A DNA stretch of 64,000 nucleotides from Chryseobacterium oranimense (GTDB taxonomy: Bacteria > Bacteroidota > Bacteroidia > Flavobacteriales > Weeksellaceae). The position numbers were made by a program, and so were the translations under genes. The notes beneath the pieces were generated by a model. The model saw only the letters and a list, made by a program, of their open reading frames with translations, was not told the DNA's origin and ran no database searches. How positions within the stretch are numbered: position 1 is the stretch's first letter; each line of letters opens with the position of its first letter. Shown piece after piece: positions 25,759-34,721 of this stretch. The stretch spans positions 62,001-126,000 of the forward strand of contig NZ_FQWT01000007.1 of the NCBI RefSeq assembly GCF_900129755.1, in the 5' to 3' direction.

Positions 25759-26388
25759 CTACGGAATATTCAGGTATTTATGGGTCTGAACCGACGCCTG
25801 CCATTCCGGATGAGCCAGAATAAAATCAGTGATTTTTGGATACATTTCATCGCGTTTGCTCCATTCACTCTGCATATACAGTTTACAGTCGGCAGAAACC
25901 TTTGCGGCCTGCTCCTGTGCGAAGGTAAAATCATGCTGATTGAATATGATCACTTTAAGCTCGCTTGCTTTCTGATAGATTTCTTCTTTTGGAAGTCCTG
26001 TTTTTTTAGGTGAAAGTGTAATCCAGTCGATTTGCCCGCTCATCGGATAGGCTCCAGAGGTTTCAATATGGATGGTGCATCCCAGCTCTTTTAATTTTCC
26101 TGTCAGGATATCAAGATTCCACATTAATGGCTCTCCTCCCGTTAAAACAATTGTCTTACAGTGTTTTGCGGCAGTTTCGGCAATTTCCTCTGCATTCATC
26201 AGCGGATGTAAGTTGGGATCCCAGCTTTCTTTCACATCGCACCAGTGGCACCCGACATCGCAGCCTCCCAATCTGATGAAATAGGATGCTTTTCCGGTGT
26301 GTGCACCTTCTCCCTGTAAAGTGTAAAAATGCTCCATCACAGGGAGCATTTTACCTTCTTTTAATAAAATATCTTCTTCTTTGTTCAT
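25759..26388 (-). CDS. queE: 7-carboxy-7-deazaguanine synthase
   Basis: A radical SAM enzyme converting 6-carboxytetrahydropterin to 7-carboxy-7-deazaguanine in queuosine/preQ1 synthesis. 209 residues. The Fe-S cysteines are C43, C47 and C50 in GGCDVGCHWCD; FYTLQGEGAHTGK and LTGGEPL are family motifs. It is the last gene of a minus-strand run (pgi, methyltransferase, folD, queE), 7 nt after folD. The queC/D/F partners are not in the window. Confidence 0.94.
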   Translation of the reverse strand: MNKEEDILLKEGKMLPVMEHFYTLQGEGAHTGKASYFIRLGGCDVGCHWCDVKESWDPNLHPLMNAEEIAETAAKHCKTIVLTGGEPLMWNLDILTGKLKELGCTIHIETSGAYPMSGQIDWITLSPKKTGLPKEEIYQKASELKVIIFNQHDFTFAQEQAAKVSADCKLYMQSEWSKRDEMYPKITDFILAHPEWQASVQTHKYLNIP

Positions 26389-26395
26389 TTTAAAA

Positions 26396-27280
26396 TTAGT
26401 CGTTATAGACCGAAGTTTTGTATGCGATGATGGTGTTTTTCATCAGCATGGCTCTGGTCATTGGGCCTACTCCTCCCGGTACCGGTGTGATCCAGCTTGC
26501 TTTGGCTGCACAGCTGTCAAAATCCACATCGCCGGCAAGGTAATAGCCTTTTGGTGAATCATCATCTACTCTTGTAATTCCTACATCTACTATTACTGCT
26601 CCGTCTTTGATCATATCTCCTTTTAAGAAATGAGGATCTCCCAAAGCGGTAATAACGATATCTGCTTTTTTAGTATACTCTTCAATATCTTTGGTATAAG
26701 AGTGTGTTAAAGTCACGGTAGAGTTCCCCGGGAAGTCTTTTCTTCCCATCAGGATGCTCATAGGTCTTCCTACGATTTTACTTCTCCCGATAATCACACA
26801 GTCTTTTCCTTTGGTTTCAATATTGTATCTTTCCAAAAGTGTCAAAATTCCGAAAGGGGTAGCAGGTAGGAAAGTATCCATTTCCAAAGCCATTTTTCCG
26901 AAGTTTTCAGGGTGGAAACCATCCACGTCTTTCCTTGGATCAATAGCCATAATGATTTTTTCCTGATCGATCTGATCCGGTAAAGGAAGCTGAACGATGA
27001 AACCGTCTACTTCTTTGGATTTATTCAGTTCGTCAATTTTTTCCAGCAGTTCAGATTCGGAAACTGTGCTTGGAAATTTTAAAAGGGAAGAACGGAATCC
27101 TACTTCTTCACAGTCTTTTACTTTGCTGTTTACATAGGCTTTGCTTGCTCCGTTGTTTCCTACAAGAATAGCTACCAGATGAGGTGCTCTTTTCCTGCCT
27201 TCAAGGATTTTTTCCACTTCAGCCTTGATCTCTGCTTTTATTTCTTTGGATACTTTAAGTCCGTCAAGAATTTCTGCCAT
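26396..27280 (-). CDS. folD: Bifunctional methylenetetrahydrofolate dehydrogenase/cyclohydrolase
   Basis: 294 residues, normal for FolD. Catalytic YVNSKVKDCEEVG (Lys), QLPLPDQID, the GRSKIVGRP dinucleotide-binding region and PVPGGVGPMTRAML are all present. It interconverts 5,10-methylene- and 10-formyl-tetrahydrofolate in one-carbon metabolism. It is 19 nt after the methyltransferase gene and 7 nt before queE. Confidence 0.97.
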   Translation of the reverse strand: MAEILDGLKVSKEIKAEIKAEVEKILEGRKRAPHLVAILVGNNGASKAYVNSKVKDCEEVGFRSSLLKFPSTVSESELLEKIDELNKSKEVDGFIVQLPLPDQIDQEKIIMAIDPRKDVDGFHPENFGKMALEMDTFLPATPFGILTLLERYNIETKGKDCVIIGRSKIVGRPMSILMGRKDFPGNSTVTLTHSYTKDIEEYTKKADIVITALGDPHFLKGDMIKDGAVIVDVGITRVDDDSPKGYYLAGDVDFDSCAAKASWITPVPGGVGPMTRAMLMKNTIIAYKTSVYND

Positions 27281-27299
27281 TTTTACTTTTTTACTTTAT

Positions 27300-28124
27300 T
27301 TAGATTTTATTGAATACAACAATATCCTGGAATTCATCTGCACCTTCCTTTTCTACATCGGTTCTCCAGAATCCTCCTTTTATGGTGGTTACTTTTAATC
27401 CGGCTTCGGCCGCCATCTGATTCAGCAAAGGAATACTTACGGCAATATTGGCCGCGGTTACCTTATCGTCCATCAGCCTGTAGCCTTCATACTGATGGGG
27501 AAATGGCATGGTGCCGAATTCCTTTTTGGTTTCATCATACAGAAAAAATGTGGCCAGGCATTGGCCGTCACTTTTTAAAACCCTGCTGATTTCGTTAAGA
27601 TATCTTTTGATCTCAGGTATCTGCATATGGGTGAAAACCGAGAACAGGAATGCTTTGTCAAACTGGGCATCATGATAAGGAAATGTAAAATGCTCCGCTT
27701 TTTGGCTGAACGTATTGTACAAATCATTATAAATCGGAGTGAATTTGAATTTAAAATTCGGATGCTTGTTACCAATGTGTTTATTACACCAGTTAATTCC
27801 TTTTTCCACTGCATCAAAACCATCATAGGTTCCTTTGTCGAGAACTTCTGTAAGGGCTACTGCCGTTCTTCCGATTCCGCATCCCACATCCAGAACGTGA
27901 TCTGTATTTTGCAGTCCGATATATTTTTTAAGGGCATTTACCTGCCGGATACCATGGGGAATGAAATCGCTGCCGCCTACATAAATATCTCCTTTTTTAG
28001 GCTCGTTTTTGGATCTTTTTCCGGTAAGTCCGTCGTAGAGGTCTATCGGGAAATAATAGATCTTTCTCCCCAAAAGCCTCAGGCTGGGAGGAAGTTTATA
28101 ATAATATGACCTTAATGCGGACAT
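27300..28124 (-). CDS. Class I SAM-dependent methyltransferase
   Basis: 274 residues with SAM-binding motif I VLDVGCGIGRTAVAL near residue 78 and a downstream post-motif region FDKAFLFSVFTHM. An N-terminal basic segment (YYYKLPPSLRLLGRKIYYFP) precedes it. The substrate cannot be told from sequence. Its start lies 3 nt after the pgi stop, so the two are translated from one mRNA. Confidence 0.85.
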   Translation of the reverse strand: MSALRSYYYKLPPSLRLLGRKIYYFPIDLYDGLTGKRSKNEPKKGDIYVGGSDFIPHGIRQVNALKKYIGLQNTDHVLDVGCGIGRTAVALTEVLDKGTYDGFDAVEKGINWCNKHIGNKHPNFKFKFTPIYNDLYNTFSQKAEHFTFPYHDAQFDKAFLFSVFTHMQIPEIKRYLNEISRVLKSDGQCLATFFLYDETKKEFGTMPFPHQYEGYRLMDDKVTAANIAVSIPLLNQMAAEAGLKVTTIKGGFWRTDVEKEGADEFQDIVVFNKI

Positions 28125-28127
28125 TGG

Positions 28128-29768
28128 CTATTTATTTCCTTTATAATAATTGATCAGTCCGTTCGTGGAACTGTCATGAGAACTGATGGTCTCACCGTTT
28201 TCAAGTTCCGGAAGGATTTTGTTGGCTAAAACTTTTCCTAATTCAACTCCGAACTGGTCGAAGCTGAAAATATTCCAGATCACTCCCTGAACGAAGATCT
28301 TGTGTTCGTATAATGCGATTAACTGTCCTAGTGAAAAAGGAGTTAATTCCTTGAATAAGATAGAGTTGGTAGGGGTGTTTCCGTGAAAGACTTTATAATT
28401 TAAAAGTCTGTCGATTTCTTCCTCGCTTTTTCCTTCATTCTTTAATTCCTGTTCTACTTCTTCTTCAGATTTTCCGAAGGCAAGTGCTTCAGTCTGGGCA
28501 AAAAAGTTGGCTAAAAGTTTCGGCTGATGATCAGAAACCGCATTGCTGCTTTTTGCATAAGCGATAAAATCAGCAGGAATAAGTTCCGTTCCCTGATGGA
28601 TAAGCTGGTAGAAGGCATGCTGTCCGTTTGTTCCGGGTTCTCCCCAGATGATAGGGCCTGTTTCATATTCCACGAACTCACCGTTTCTGTCAACGCATTT
28701 CCCGTTGCTTTCCATATCTCCCTGCTGAAGATAGGCTGCAAATCTGTCCAGATATTGTGAATAAGGAAGAATTGCATAGGTAGTTGCAGCATAGAAATTA
28801 CGGTACCAGATTCCTAAAAGTCCCATTATAACCGGGATGTTTTCAGAAAAATCTGCCGTCTGGAAATGCTGGTCGGTATCATGGGCTCCTTTTAAAAGAT
28901 GCTCGAAATTGTCATAGCCTACTGCGAGAACGATGCTCAGGCCGATAGCGCTCCAGAGAGAGTATCTTCCTCCAACCCAGTCCCAGAATTCAAAGATATT
29001 TTCTTCTGCAATACCGAATTTTTTAACTGCTTCAACGTTAGTGGATAAGGCTACGAAATGCTTGGCTACATCTTTTTCTTTTCCTGCTTTCAGGAACCAG
29101 TCTTTTGCCGAATTGGCATTGGTCATGGTTTCCTGGGTGGTAAAAGTTTTGGAAGCAATGATGAAGAGTGTGGTTTCAGGATTAAGGGTTTTAACCGTTT
29201 CAGCAATGTGATTTCCGTCAACATTTGAAACGAAATGAACGTTTAATCTTGTCTTAAAATGCTTTAAAGCCGAAACAACCATTACCGGTCCAAGGTCTGA
29301 ACCTCCGATCCCGATATTAACCACATCGGTGATTTCTTTGCCGCTGAAGCCTTTATGTTCTCCTGAAATAACTTTTTCAGAGAAAGCTTTCATGTGGTCA
29401 AGGACTCTTCTGATCTGCGGTTTGATGTTTTCACCGTCCACGATGATCTCTTTATCTGAAAAATCTCTTAAAGCGGTATGTAAAACTGCTCTTCCTTCTG
29501 TTTCATTGATCTTATCACCGGAAAACATTTTAGAGATAGCGTCTTTCAGCTGGCATTCGTTGGCCAGATTAAGCAACAGCTCTTTGGTTCTTGAATCGAT
29601 CAGGTTTTTAGAATAATCAAAAAGGAAATTGTCTTTCTGCAGAGAGAATTCATTAAAACGATTCGGGTTGTACTGGAAAAGACTTCTCATATCAAAGTCG
29701 TTGCCTGCAAAATGTTCGTCAAGAGCTTTCCAGCTGTTGGTATGTATAGGATTTATTTTTGATAACAT
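28128..29768 (-). CDS. pgi: Glucose-6-phosphate isomerase
   Basis: 546 residues, the usual length. Sugar-phosphate binding GIGGSDLGPVM, signature DWVGGRYSLWSAIG, catalytic Glu in GEPGTNGQHAF and the C-terminal signature FDQFGVELGK are present. Interconverts glucose-6-phosphate and fructose-6-phosphate. First gene of the pgi-methyltransferase-folD-queE run, with a TAAATTTG promoter box about 80 nt upstream. Confidence 0.97.
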   Translation of the reverse strand: MLSKINPIHTNSWKALDEHFAGNDFDMRSLFQYNPNRFNEFSLQKDNFLFDYSKNLIDSRTKELLLNLANECQLKDAISKMFSGDKINETEGRAVLHTALRDFSDKEIIVDGENIKPQIRRVLDHMKAFSEKVISGEHKGFSGKEITDVVNIGIGGSDLGPVMVVSALKHFKTRLNVHFVSNVDGNHIAETVKTLNPETTLFIIASKTFTTQETMTNANSAKDWFLKAGKEKDVAKHFVALSTNVEAVKKFGIAEENIFEFWDWVGGRYSLWSAIGLSIVLAVGYDNFEHLLKGAHDTDQHFQTADFSENIPVIMGLLGIWYRNFYAATTYAILPYSQYLDRFAAYLQQGDMESNGKCVDRNGEFVEYETGPIIWGEPGTNGQHAFYQLIHQGTELIPADFIAYAKSSNAVSDHQPKLLANFFAQTEALAFGKSEEEVEQELKNEGKSEEEIDRLLNYKVFHGNTPTNSILFKELTPFSLGQLIALYEHKIFVQGVIWNIFSFDQFGVELGKVLANKILPELENGETISSHDSSTNGLINYYKGNK

Positions 29769-29847
29769 ATTTTTAGAATTATATTGATTCAGGAGATGAC
29801 AGCGGATCAGAAAAATTCAAAATCCATATCATTTTATTTCTGATCTG

Positions 29848-29855
29848 CAAATTTA
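29848..29855 (-). promoter_or_regulatory. -7 promoter element of pgi operon
   Basis: Reads TAAATTTG on the minus strand, a full TAnnTTTG match about 80 nt before the pgi ATG. Confidence 0.5.
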
Positions 29856-29902
29856 AGGAAAAATAAAACCTCAGATAAATTTGAGCGTGATAAATAACAA
29901 TT

Positions 29903-29942
29903 TTTTAAAAAAAAGGAAACCCCGGAACAAATCTGAGGTTTC
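29903..29942 (-). terminator. Terminator of the sigma/anti-sigma unit
   Basis: On the minus strand GAAACC (from 29942) pairs with GGTTTC (to 29916), then CC and an eight-T run. A further 11-bp complement lies at 29866-29876. Confidence 0.7.
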
Positions 29943-29973
29943 ATGGTTATTGTTAGTGGAAGGAATTAAGAAA

Positions 29974-30582
29974 TTATTCGTCTGTTTCGTTCAGGATATT
30001 TTCAAGGTGTTTAGCCTGCCGTCCGTAAATATATTTCGTCCATAAAACGATATTAATGACTATCGCTATTGTCCCGACAAGAACACTTATAATCAAAGCC
30101 CGCTGATAAGAATCTGTCATATTTTCAAGAGACATTCCTTTTTTAGACAGAATCTTATAGAATTCCATACCTAATGTGATCATAAAATGAGGGAGTAGCA
30201 GGAACCCGAATGACTGGTATCTTTCCATATTGAGTTTCAGTTCGTGGTAAATCTTCCAGAGACTGTTTTTAGTATTTCCCGTATATAATTCGGTTTGCTT
30301 ATAAAATTTATAAAATCCGTACATATAATAGGAGGAAATAACTACCAGCATAGCATAAGACGTGTAGTAGATAATATACTGCGACGATGGAAAATGCAGC
30401 AGTTGCGGAAAAAATGCAATAAGAACGATAGCCATAACCTGCATTGGAAATTCCGATTTCATGCTTTTACGGATTTTTTCTATGGGATGCTTGCTTTTCT
30501 TTAGCTGCTCTATGGTGTTGGGAATATGGACGCTGCTGCTATCCTCATTATTCCATTGTTCTTTTAATTGATCAAAATTCAT
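29974..30582 (-). CDS. Membrane protein, probable anti-sigma partner
   Basis: 202 residues. The cytoplasmic N-terminus (MNFDQLKEQWNNEDSSS) is followed by membrane helices near 48-66, 70-90, 125-145 and 168-185. The start overlaps the 3' end of the ECF sigma factor gene by 11 nt, the arrangement usual for a sigma/anti-sigma pair. No known anti-sigma motif (such as the zinc HxxxCxxC) is present, so the role rests on position and topology. Confidence 0.7.
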   Translation of the reverse strand: MNFDQLKEQWNNEDSSSVHIPNTIEQLKKSKHPIEKIRKSMKSEFPMQVMAIVLIAFFPQLLHFPSSQYIIYYTSYAMLVVISSYYMYGFYKFYKQTELYTGNTKNSLWKIYHELKLNMERYQSFGFLLLPHFMITLGMEFYKILSKKGMSLENMTDSYQRALIISVLVGTIAIVINIVLWTKYIYGRQAKHLENILNETDE

Positions 30583-31081
30583 AACCTGATTTTTTTATGA
30601 TTTGCTGTATTTTTTCTTTGGTTCTGTTCAGTTTTACACGGGCGTTTCCTTCGCTCAGTCCTAAGTGGTCACCAATTTCCTTATGAGACATTCCTTCCAT
30701 AAAATAGAAGATAACAGCCTTTTCAAGGGGTTTAAGTTCCTGGACTGCGCTGTAGAAAATTTCCAGCTGCCTGTCCTTTGATGGATTGTAGTCTTCATGC
30801 TGGATTTCAAAATGTTGGGGAACCTCCGCTTGATTATTTGTCCGGCGCTTCTCTTTTTTCAGATAGGTAATGGCGGTATTGATGGCAACCCGATACATCC
30901 ATGTGGAAAATTCACTGTTGCCCTTGAAGTTCTGGTAAGATTTCCAGAGCTGGATCAGGATTTCCTGCTGAAGGTCTTCCTGGTCTTCCGCCGAATCGGC
31001 ATAGATACGGGAAGTCTTATACAGAATGCCTTTGTGCCGGTTGACAAGCGTTAAAAAAACATTTTCAGTTTGACTGCTCAC
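30572..31081 (-). CDS. ECF-family RNA polymerase sigma factor
   Basis: 169 residues with sigma region 2 (AEDQEDLQQEILIQLWKSY, FSTWMYRVAINTAI) and region 4 helix-turn-helix (MSHKEIGDHLGLSEGNARV). It directs transcription of an unknown regulon and is coupled to the downstream membrane protein. The upstream 200 nt give no clear vegetative promoter; autoregulation from a sigma-specific promoter is likely but not shown. Confidence 0.93.
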   Translation of the reverse strand: MSSQTENVFLTLVNRHKGILYKTSRIYADSAEDQEDLQQEILIQLWKSYQNFKGNSEFSTWMYRVAINTAITYLKKEKRRTNNQAEVPQHFEIQHEDYNPSKDRQLEIFYSAVQELKPLEKAVIFYFMEGMSHKEIGDHLGLSEGNARVKLNRTKEKIQQIIKKSGYEF

Positions 31082-31215
31082 AACGATTCATGGTTTGGTT
31101 AGTTTATAAGCTGCAAATCCCAATTGTATAAAGTTTTTCATTTAAGTTTTTGGTTTTCCTATTCTTTAAATAGTAGGTAAGGCGAGCGCTGTCAATGTTA
31201 CACTTTTTTTCAAAA

Positions 31216-31243
31216 AAATAAAAAACCTCCCAAAAAAGGAGGT
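31216..31243 (-). terminator. Terminator of DUF4349 gene
   Basis: ACCTCC/GGAGGT hairpin followed on the minus strand by TTTTTTATTTTTTT. Confidence 0.87.
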
Positions 31244-31288
31244 CAGTAAAATCTAAAATTATGATGATAACCAGTTGGTTAGGATAGT

Positions 31289-32200
31289 TTATTGTTCATG
31301 GGTCTTTGTGTGTGCTGGCTGGGTTGGTTTTCTTTTTCTCAAAAAGTATAATATAATACCTAAGATTAATATAAGAGGCCAAACAGTAATGAGTCCTACG
31401 GCAATCTTTTGGATCAGGTAAAATCCTTCTACAAAAGCATTTTTGGCATCATATATAAAATTGAACTTATATTTATGATCAATATTCCGGGTATTGGTTA
31501 CCGCAATTTCTGCAATGCGAAGCTTCGGTTCTTTAATGTAAATATCTACAGTGCTGTATTTTATATTGTCTGCAGTATCCATGTTGGCAAGTTGCTGCAG
31601 ATTTCCCTCCGTCATATTATCGTTATCCAGTTTTACTTTGTCTTTATTTGCTTTCAGCTGATCGATATTTTCACTGGTCTTTTTTATTCTTTTTTCTTCC
31701 ATTTCTGCATACCTGATGTTTGAGGTAACATCTTCAGCATTAATATTCCTGAAATTCAGAAAAAGCTTTTTATCATTAATCAGGGTAAGAAGCTCTCCTA
31801 ATTTTTCTGTTGGAACTCTTACCTGCATTGCGTTTTCGCTCTGGTATTTTTTGATCATCATGGCCTCATCACCGGAAGTATTGTAAGTATCCTCTGAAAT
31901 GACGTTGCTATGGAGATTGCTGTGCGTTACAAATCCTCCCAGATCCTGAACCGTTTTTTCAATAGAAATTGTTGCTTCGTAAACATCCTTTACCTCCATA
32001 TTCACATCAGCCGTTTTAATGAACTGTTTGTCTTTTACGGTCATACTCGCTGCCGACGATACACTGTCTGAAACAGCCACTGTAGAATCTGTAATATAGG
32101 GATCTGCCCGTTCGATGGTGGCTACCTCACCTTTTTTACATGAATAGATTCCTAATAAAAGAACTGCTGACAGGGATAATTTAATGTAAGTCGTTTTCAT
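31289..32200 (-). CDS. DUF4349 lipoprotein
   Basis: 303 residues: lipobox GIYSC, a Ser/Asp/Val linker, then the DUF4349 body starting KQFIKTADVNMEVKDV with a long central coiled coil (YAEMEEKRIKKTSENIDQLK) and a C-terminal membrane helix (about 263-285) followed by a basic tail. Function unknown. It is transcribed separately from the sigma factor gene downstream. Confidence 0.85.
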   Translation of the reverse strand: MKTTYIKLSLSAVLLLGIYSCKKGEVATIERADPYITDSTVAVSDSVSSAASMTVKDKQFIKTADVNMEVKDVYEATISIEKTVQDLGGFVTHSNLHSNVISEDTYNTSGDEAMMIKKYQSENAMQVRVPTEKLGELLTLINDKKLFLNFRNINAEDVTSNIRYAEMEEKRIKKTSENIDQLKANKDKVKLDNDNMTEGNLQQLANMDTADNIKYSTVDIYIKEPKLRIAEIAVTNTRNIDHKYKFNFIYDAKNAFVEGFYLIQKIAVGLITVWPLILILGIILYFLRKRKPTQPAHTKTHEQ

Positions 32201-32407
32201 AGTGTTGATTTTTTGTGGGTTTCTTTAAGCCAAAGTTCCGTCAGGATCTTTTGTAACGTTTGAAAATCAGGCGTAAAAAGTTTGTAAAGAAATATTTCTG
32301 TTTTAATGAGTTGTAAATCTGTGTTTTGTAAAATAAATGGGTACAGAATGACTTGTTTTCGGAGCAGTTTTTGCTTAACTTTTACAAATCAATCCCAAAA
32401 TATTACT

Positions 32408-33766
32408 ATGTCAAATACCTTTTCCAAAATCAGAAACGCAATAGAATTATTCAGATCCATAGATTTTGATCAGTTGAGTGCTATTTCTCAAAAAGTTGAT
32501 CTGCCGAAACTGATGCAGAATTTTTCCAAGCTGGATGATAAGCAGCTGAACGGAATGATGAAAATGCTTGATCCCAATAAGAAAAAACGGGAGCTTCCTC
32601 CAATCGATGGTGATTTTTATGATATCTACCATACTTTAACCCCGGAACAGCGGGAAATACAGCTAAAGGTGAGAGCCTTCATGGAAAAAGAAGTGAAACC
32701 TTTGGTGAATCATTACTGGCTCAGGGACGAATTTCCTTTTGAATTGATTCCGAAATTCCAGAAACTGAATATCTGTGGAGTAACTTATGAAGGATACGGC
32801 TGTCCCGGAATGCCTTTTCTGATGGAAGGAGTTATTGCTATGGAAATGGCAAGAATTGATGCTTCGATAGCTACATTTTTCGGAGTACAATCCGGGCTTG
32901 CCATGGGTTCTATCTATATCTGCGGATCAGAAGAGCAGAAGCAGAAATGGCTTCCCCAGATGCAGAAATTTGAAAAAATCGGAGCTTTCGGACTTACAGA
33001 ACCCGAAGTAGGATCCGGTGCAGCAGGAGGCTTAACCGTAACCTGTAAGAAAACACCGGAAGGCTGGATCCTGAACGGACAGAAAAAATGGATCGGGAAC
33101 GCAACATTTGCTGACCTGGTTATTATCTGGGCTAGAGATCTTGATAGCGGAGAAGTAAAAGGATTTATTGTAGAAAAAGATAATCCCGGTTATTCCGTTG
33201 AAAAAATCAAAGGAAAAATGGCATTGAGAATCGTTCAAAACGGACTGATTACTTTAAAAGACTGTCTGGTGACCGAAGAAAACCGTCTGCAGAACGCCAA
33301 TTCATTTAAAGATACCGGAAAAGTTTTACGGATGACCAGGGCGGGAGTAGCCTGGATGGCAACCGGTTGTGCAAGGGGTGCTTATGAAAGTGCTTTGCAA
33401 TATACCAGAACCAGGGAACAGTTTGGGAAACCTATTGCCTCTTTCCAGATGATTCAGGGGCATCTAGTGGAAATGCTTTCCAACCTTACTGCGATGCAGA
33501 CTATGGTTTTCCGTCTGTCTGAGATGCAGGATGAAGGAATTCTTAAAGATGAGCACGCCTCGCTGGCCAAAGTTTTTTGTACTTTGAGAACCAGAGATAT
33601 TGTGTCCAGAGCCAGAGAGGTAATGGGAGGTAACGGTATTCTGCTTGAATATGATGTGGCAAGGTTTGTGGCAGATGCTGAAGCCATTTACTCCTATGAA
33701 GGCACAAAAGAGATCAATTCCCTGATTGTGGGAAGATCTATAACAGGATTCAGTGCATTTGTATAA
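32408..33766 (+). CDS. Acyl-CoA dehydrogenase (glutaryl-CoA dehydrogenase-like)
   Basis: 452 residues. FAD-dependent dehydrogenation of an acyl-CoA. Motifs: FGLTEPEVGSGAAGG and WIGNATFADLVIIWARD (FAD/substrate), the EQFGKPIASFQMIQ region, EVMGGNGI and SYEGTKEINSLIVGRSITG near the end, where Glu is the likely catalytic base. The C-terminal wording resembles glutaryl-CoA dehydrogenases. A 50-residue helical N-terminal extension is present. ATG 32408 is preferred to the TTG at 32306. Electrons would pass to ETF and then possibly to the Fe-S proteins encoded at 42-44 kb. Confidence 0.92.
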   Translation: MSNTFSKIRNAIELFRSIDFDQLSAISQKVDLPKLMQNFSKLDDKQLNGMMKMLDPNKKKRELPPIDGDFYDIYHTLTPEQREIQLKVRAFMEKEVKPLVNHYWLRDEFPFELIPKFQKLNICGVTYEGYGCPGMPFLMEGVIAMEMARIDASIATFFGVQSGLAMGSIYICGSEEQKQKWLPQMQKFEKIGAFGLTEPEVGSGAAGGLTVTCKKTPEGWILNGQKKWIGNATFADLVIIWARDLDSGEVKGFIVEKDNPGYSVEKIKGKMALRIVQNGLITLKDCLVTEENRLQNANSFKDTGKVLRMTRAGVAWMATGCARGAYESALQYTRTREQFGKPIASFQMIQGHLVEMLSNLTAMQTMVFRLSEMQDEGILKDEHASLAKVFCTLRTRDIVSRAREVMGGNGILLEYDVARFVADAEAIYSYEGTKEINSLIVGRSITGFSAFV

Positions 33767-33780
33767 AGATAGCAGGTTGC

Positions 33781-33831
33781 AGATGACAGGTATCAGGTGA
33801 TATGCGCTGCACTACCTGTCACCTGTCATCT
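33781..33831. repeat. Extragenic inverted repeat
   Basis: AGATGACAGGT (33781-33791) is perfectly inverted at 33821-33831, with nested CAGGTGA/TCACCTG alternatives. It fills the gap between convergent genes. It may also terminate, but there is no long T-run on either side. Confidence 0.55.
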
Positions 33832-33839
33832 AAAATCTT

Positions 33840-34217
33840 TTAACTGATTAAAGCCTTATACTTTTCTCTGTTATCAATAATTGCCCAGATGTTAATGAGA
33901 AACATCACTACGGCTATGATCACTCCTGTCTGGTTAGGATCTCTGTAGACATTGTGAAGGAATATTCCTACCATTACAGGAAGGATAATGATAGCACCCA
34001 AAGCTCTGGTCTTCGGAAAGATAAACAGAATTCCTCCAATGACCTCTACAGCTCCCACTAAAGGCAGCAGCCAGCCGATTTCTGCGAAAGCAGCAAAAAT
34101 CTTCACCTGTTCAGGAGTAAGCTTTGGCATTGGATTATAATGGAAAAACTTATCCAGACCGGCATTGATAAATACCAGTGCGAATAAAAGACAAAGAATA
34201 AATTTAACGATTTTCAT
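33840..34217 (-). CDS. DoxX-family membrane protein
   Basis: 125 residues with four membrane helices. N-terminal FILCLLFALVFINAGLDKFF and the central VGAVEVIGGILFIF are typical of the DoxX/DoxD family. No specific substrate is known for such stand-alone members. A TACATTTG -7 box lies on this strand at 34235-34242. Confidence 0.88.
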   Translation of the reverse strand: MKIVKFILCLLFALVFINAGLDKFFHYNPMPKLTPEQVKIFAAFAEIGWLLPLVGAVEVIGGILFIFPKTRALGAIIILPVMVGIFLHNVYRDPNQTGVIIAVVMFLINIWAIIDNREKYKALIS

Positions 34218-34234
34218 AATTGTTGATTTTACAT

Positions 34235-34242
34235 CAAATGTA
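34235..34242 (-). promoter_or_regulatory. -7 element of doxX-like gene
   Basis: TACATTTG on the minus strand, 18 nt before the start codon. Confidence 0.45.
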
Positions 34243-34338
34243 CTATAAAAATGGTATTCGTTGATTTATTTATAAATAATTTTGTTGATTTTTTCAGTTT
34301 TACCCTATAATTTCATATGTTATTCTATTATGAATTAA

Positions 34339-34346
34339 TATATTTG
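34339..34346 (+). promoter_or_regulatory. -7 element (TATATTTG) of the bacteriocin-like peptide gene
   Basis: A full TAnnTTTG match 28 nt before the ATG at 34375. No well-spaced TTTG upstream. Confidence 0.55.
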
Positions 34347-34374
34347 ATATACAAACCAAACTAAACAAAGTATT

Positions 34375-34626
34375 ATGCTGAAAAATTTTCAAAAATTAGA
34401 TCGTGAAAATTTAAAAAGAATTAATGGAGGCGGAGGCAAGCCTCCTATCTGCGATATCGGACCTGTAGGATGTCCTTGCATAATTCCACCGGGTGACCCT
34501 TGTCTGGGAGGTGGAGGTGGCGGCACTAATCCGGGGGATAACCTGGGATACTGTCCAGACAACCAGTCTTATATTCCATGCGACCAGGTATGCCCAAGTG
34601 GGATGAGCCCATTCTGTGCATTATAA
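34375..34626 (+). CDS. Double-glycine-leader, Cys-rich bacteriocin-like peptide
   Basis: 83 residues. The leader MLKNFQKLDRENLKRINGG ends in a double-glycine cleavage site near residue 19, as in substrates of peptidase-containing ABC exporters. The remainder has eight cysteines (CDIG, CPC, DPC, GYC, IPC, QVC, FC), a hexaglycine linker and many prolines, suggesting several disulfides or modification. Leaders of this kind recur in Chryseobacterium, usually annotated bacteriocin-like. No processing, export or immunity gene is adjacent. It has its own promoter and terminator. Activity is unknown. Confidence 0.8.
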   Translation: MLKNFQKLDRENLKRINGGGGKPPICDIGPVGCPCIIPPGDPCLGGGGGGTNPGDNLGYCPDNQSYIPCDQVCPSGMSPFCAL

Positions 34627-34630
34627 AATT

Positions 34631-34666
34631 AAAGGCTGCTCTCAATAACTGAGACAGCCTTTTTTA
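34631..34666 (+). terminator. Terminator after the peptide gene
   Basis: AAGGCTG and CAGCCTT with nested TCTCA/TGAGA pairing, then a T-run. Confidence 0.88.
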
Positions 34667-34721
34667 TTTTACAAGCTTATATTTTATTACTAATTACTTA
34701 TTGCTCATTACCTATAATTAA

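Noticed and set aside
29866..29941. 11-bp inverted repeat as an attachment site
   Set aside because: The right arm is part of a normal terminator; no integrase or other mobile gene is near.
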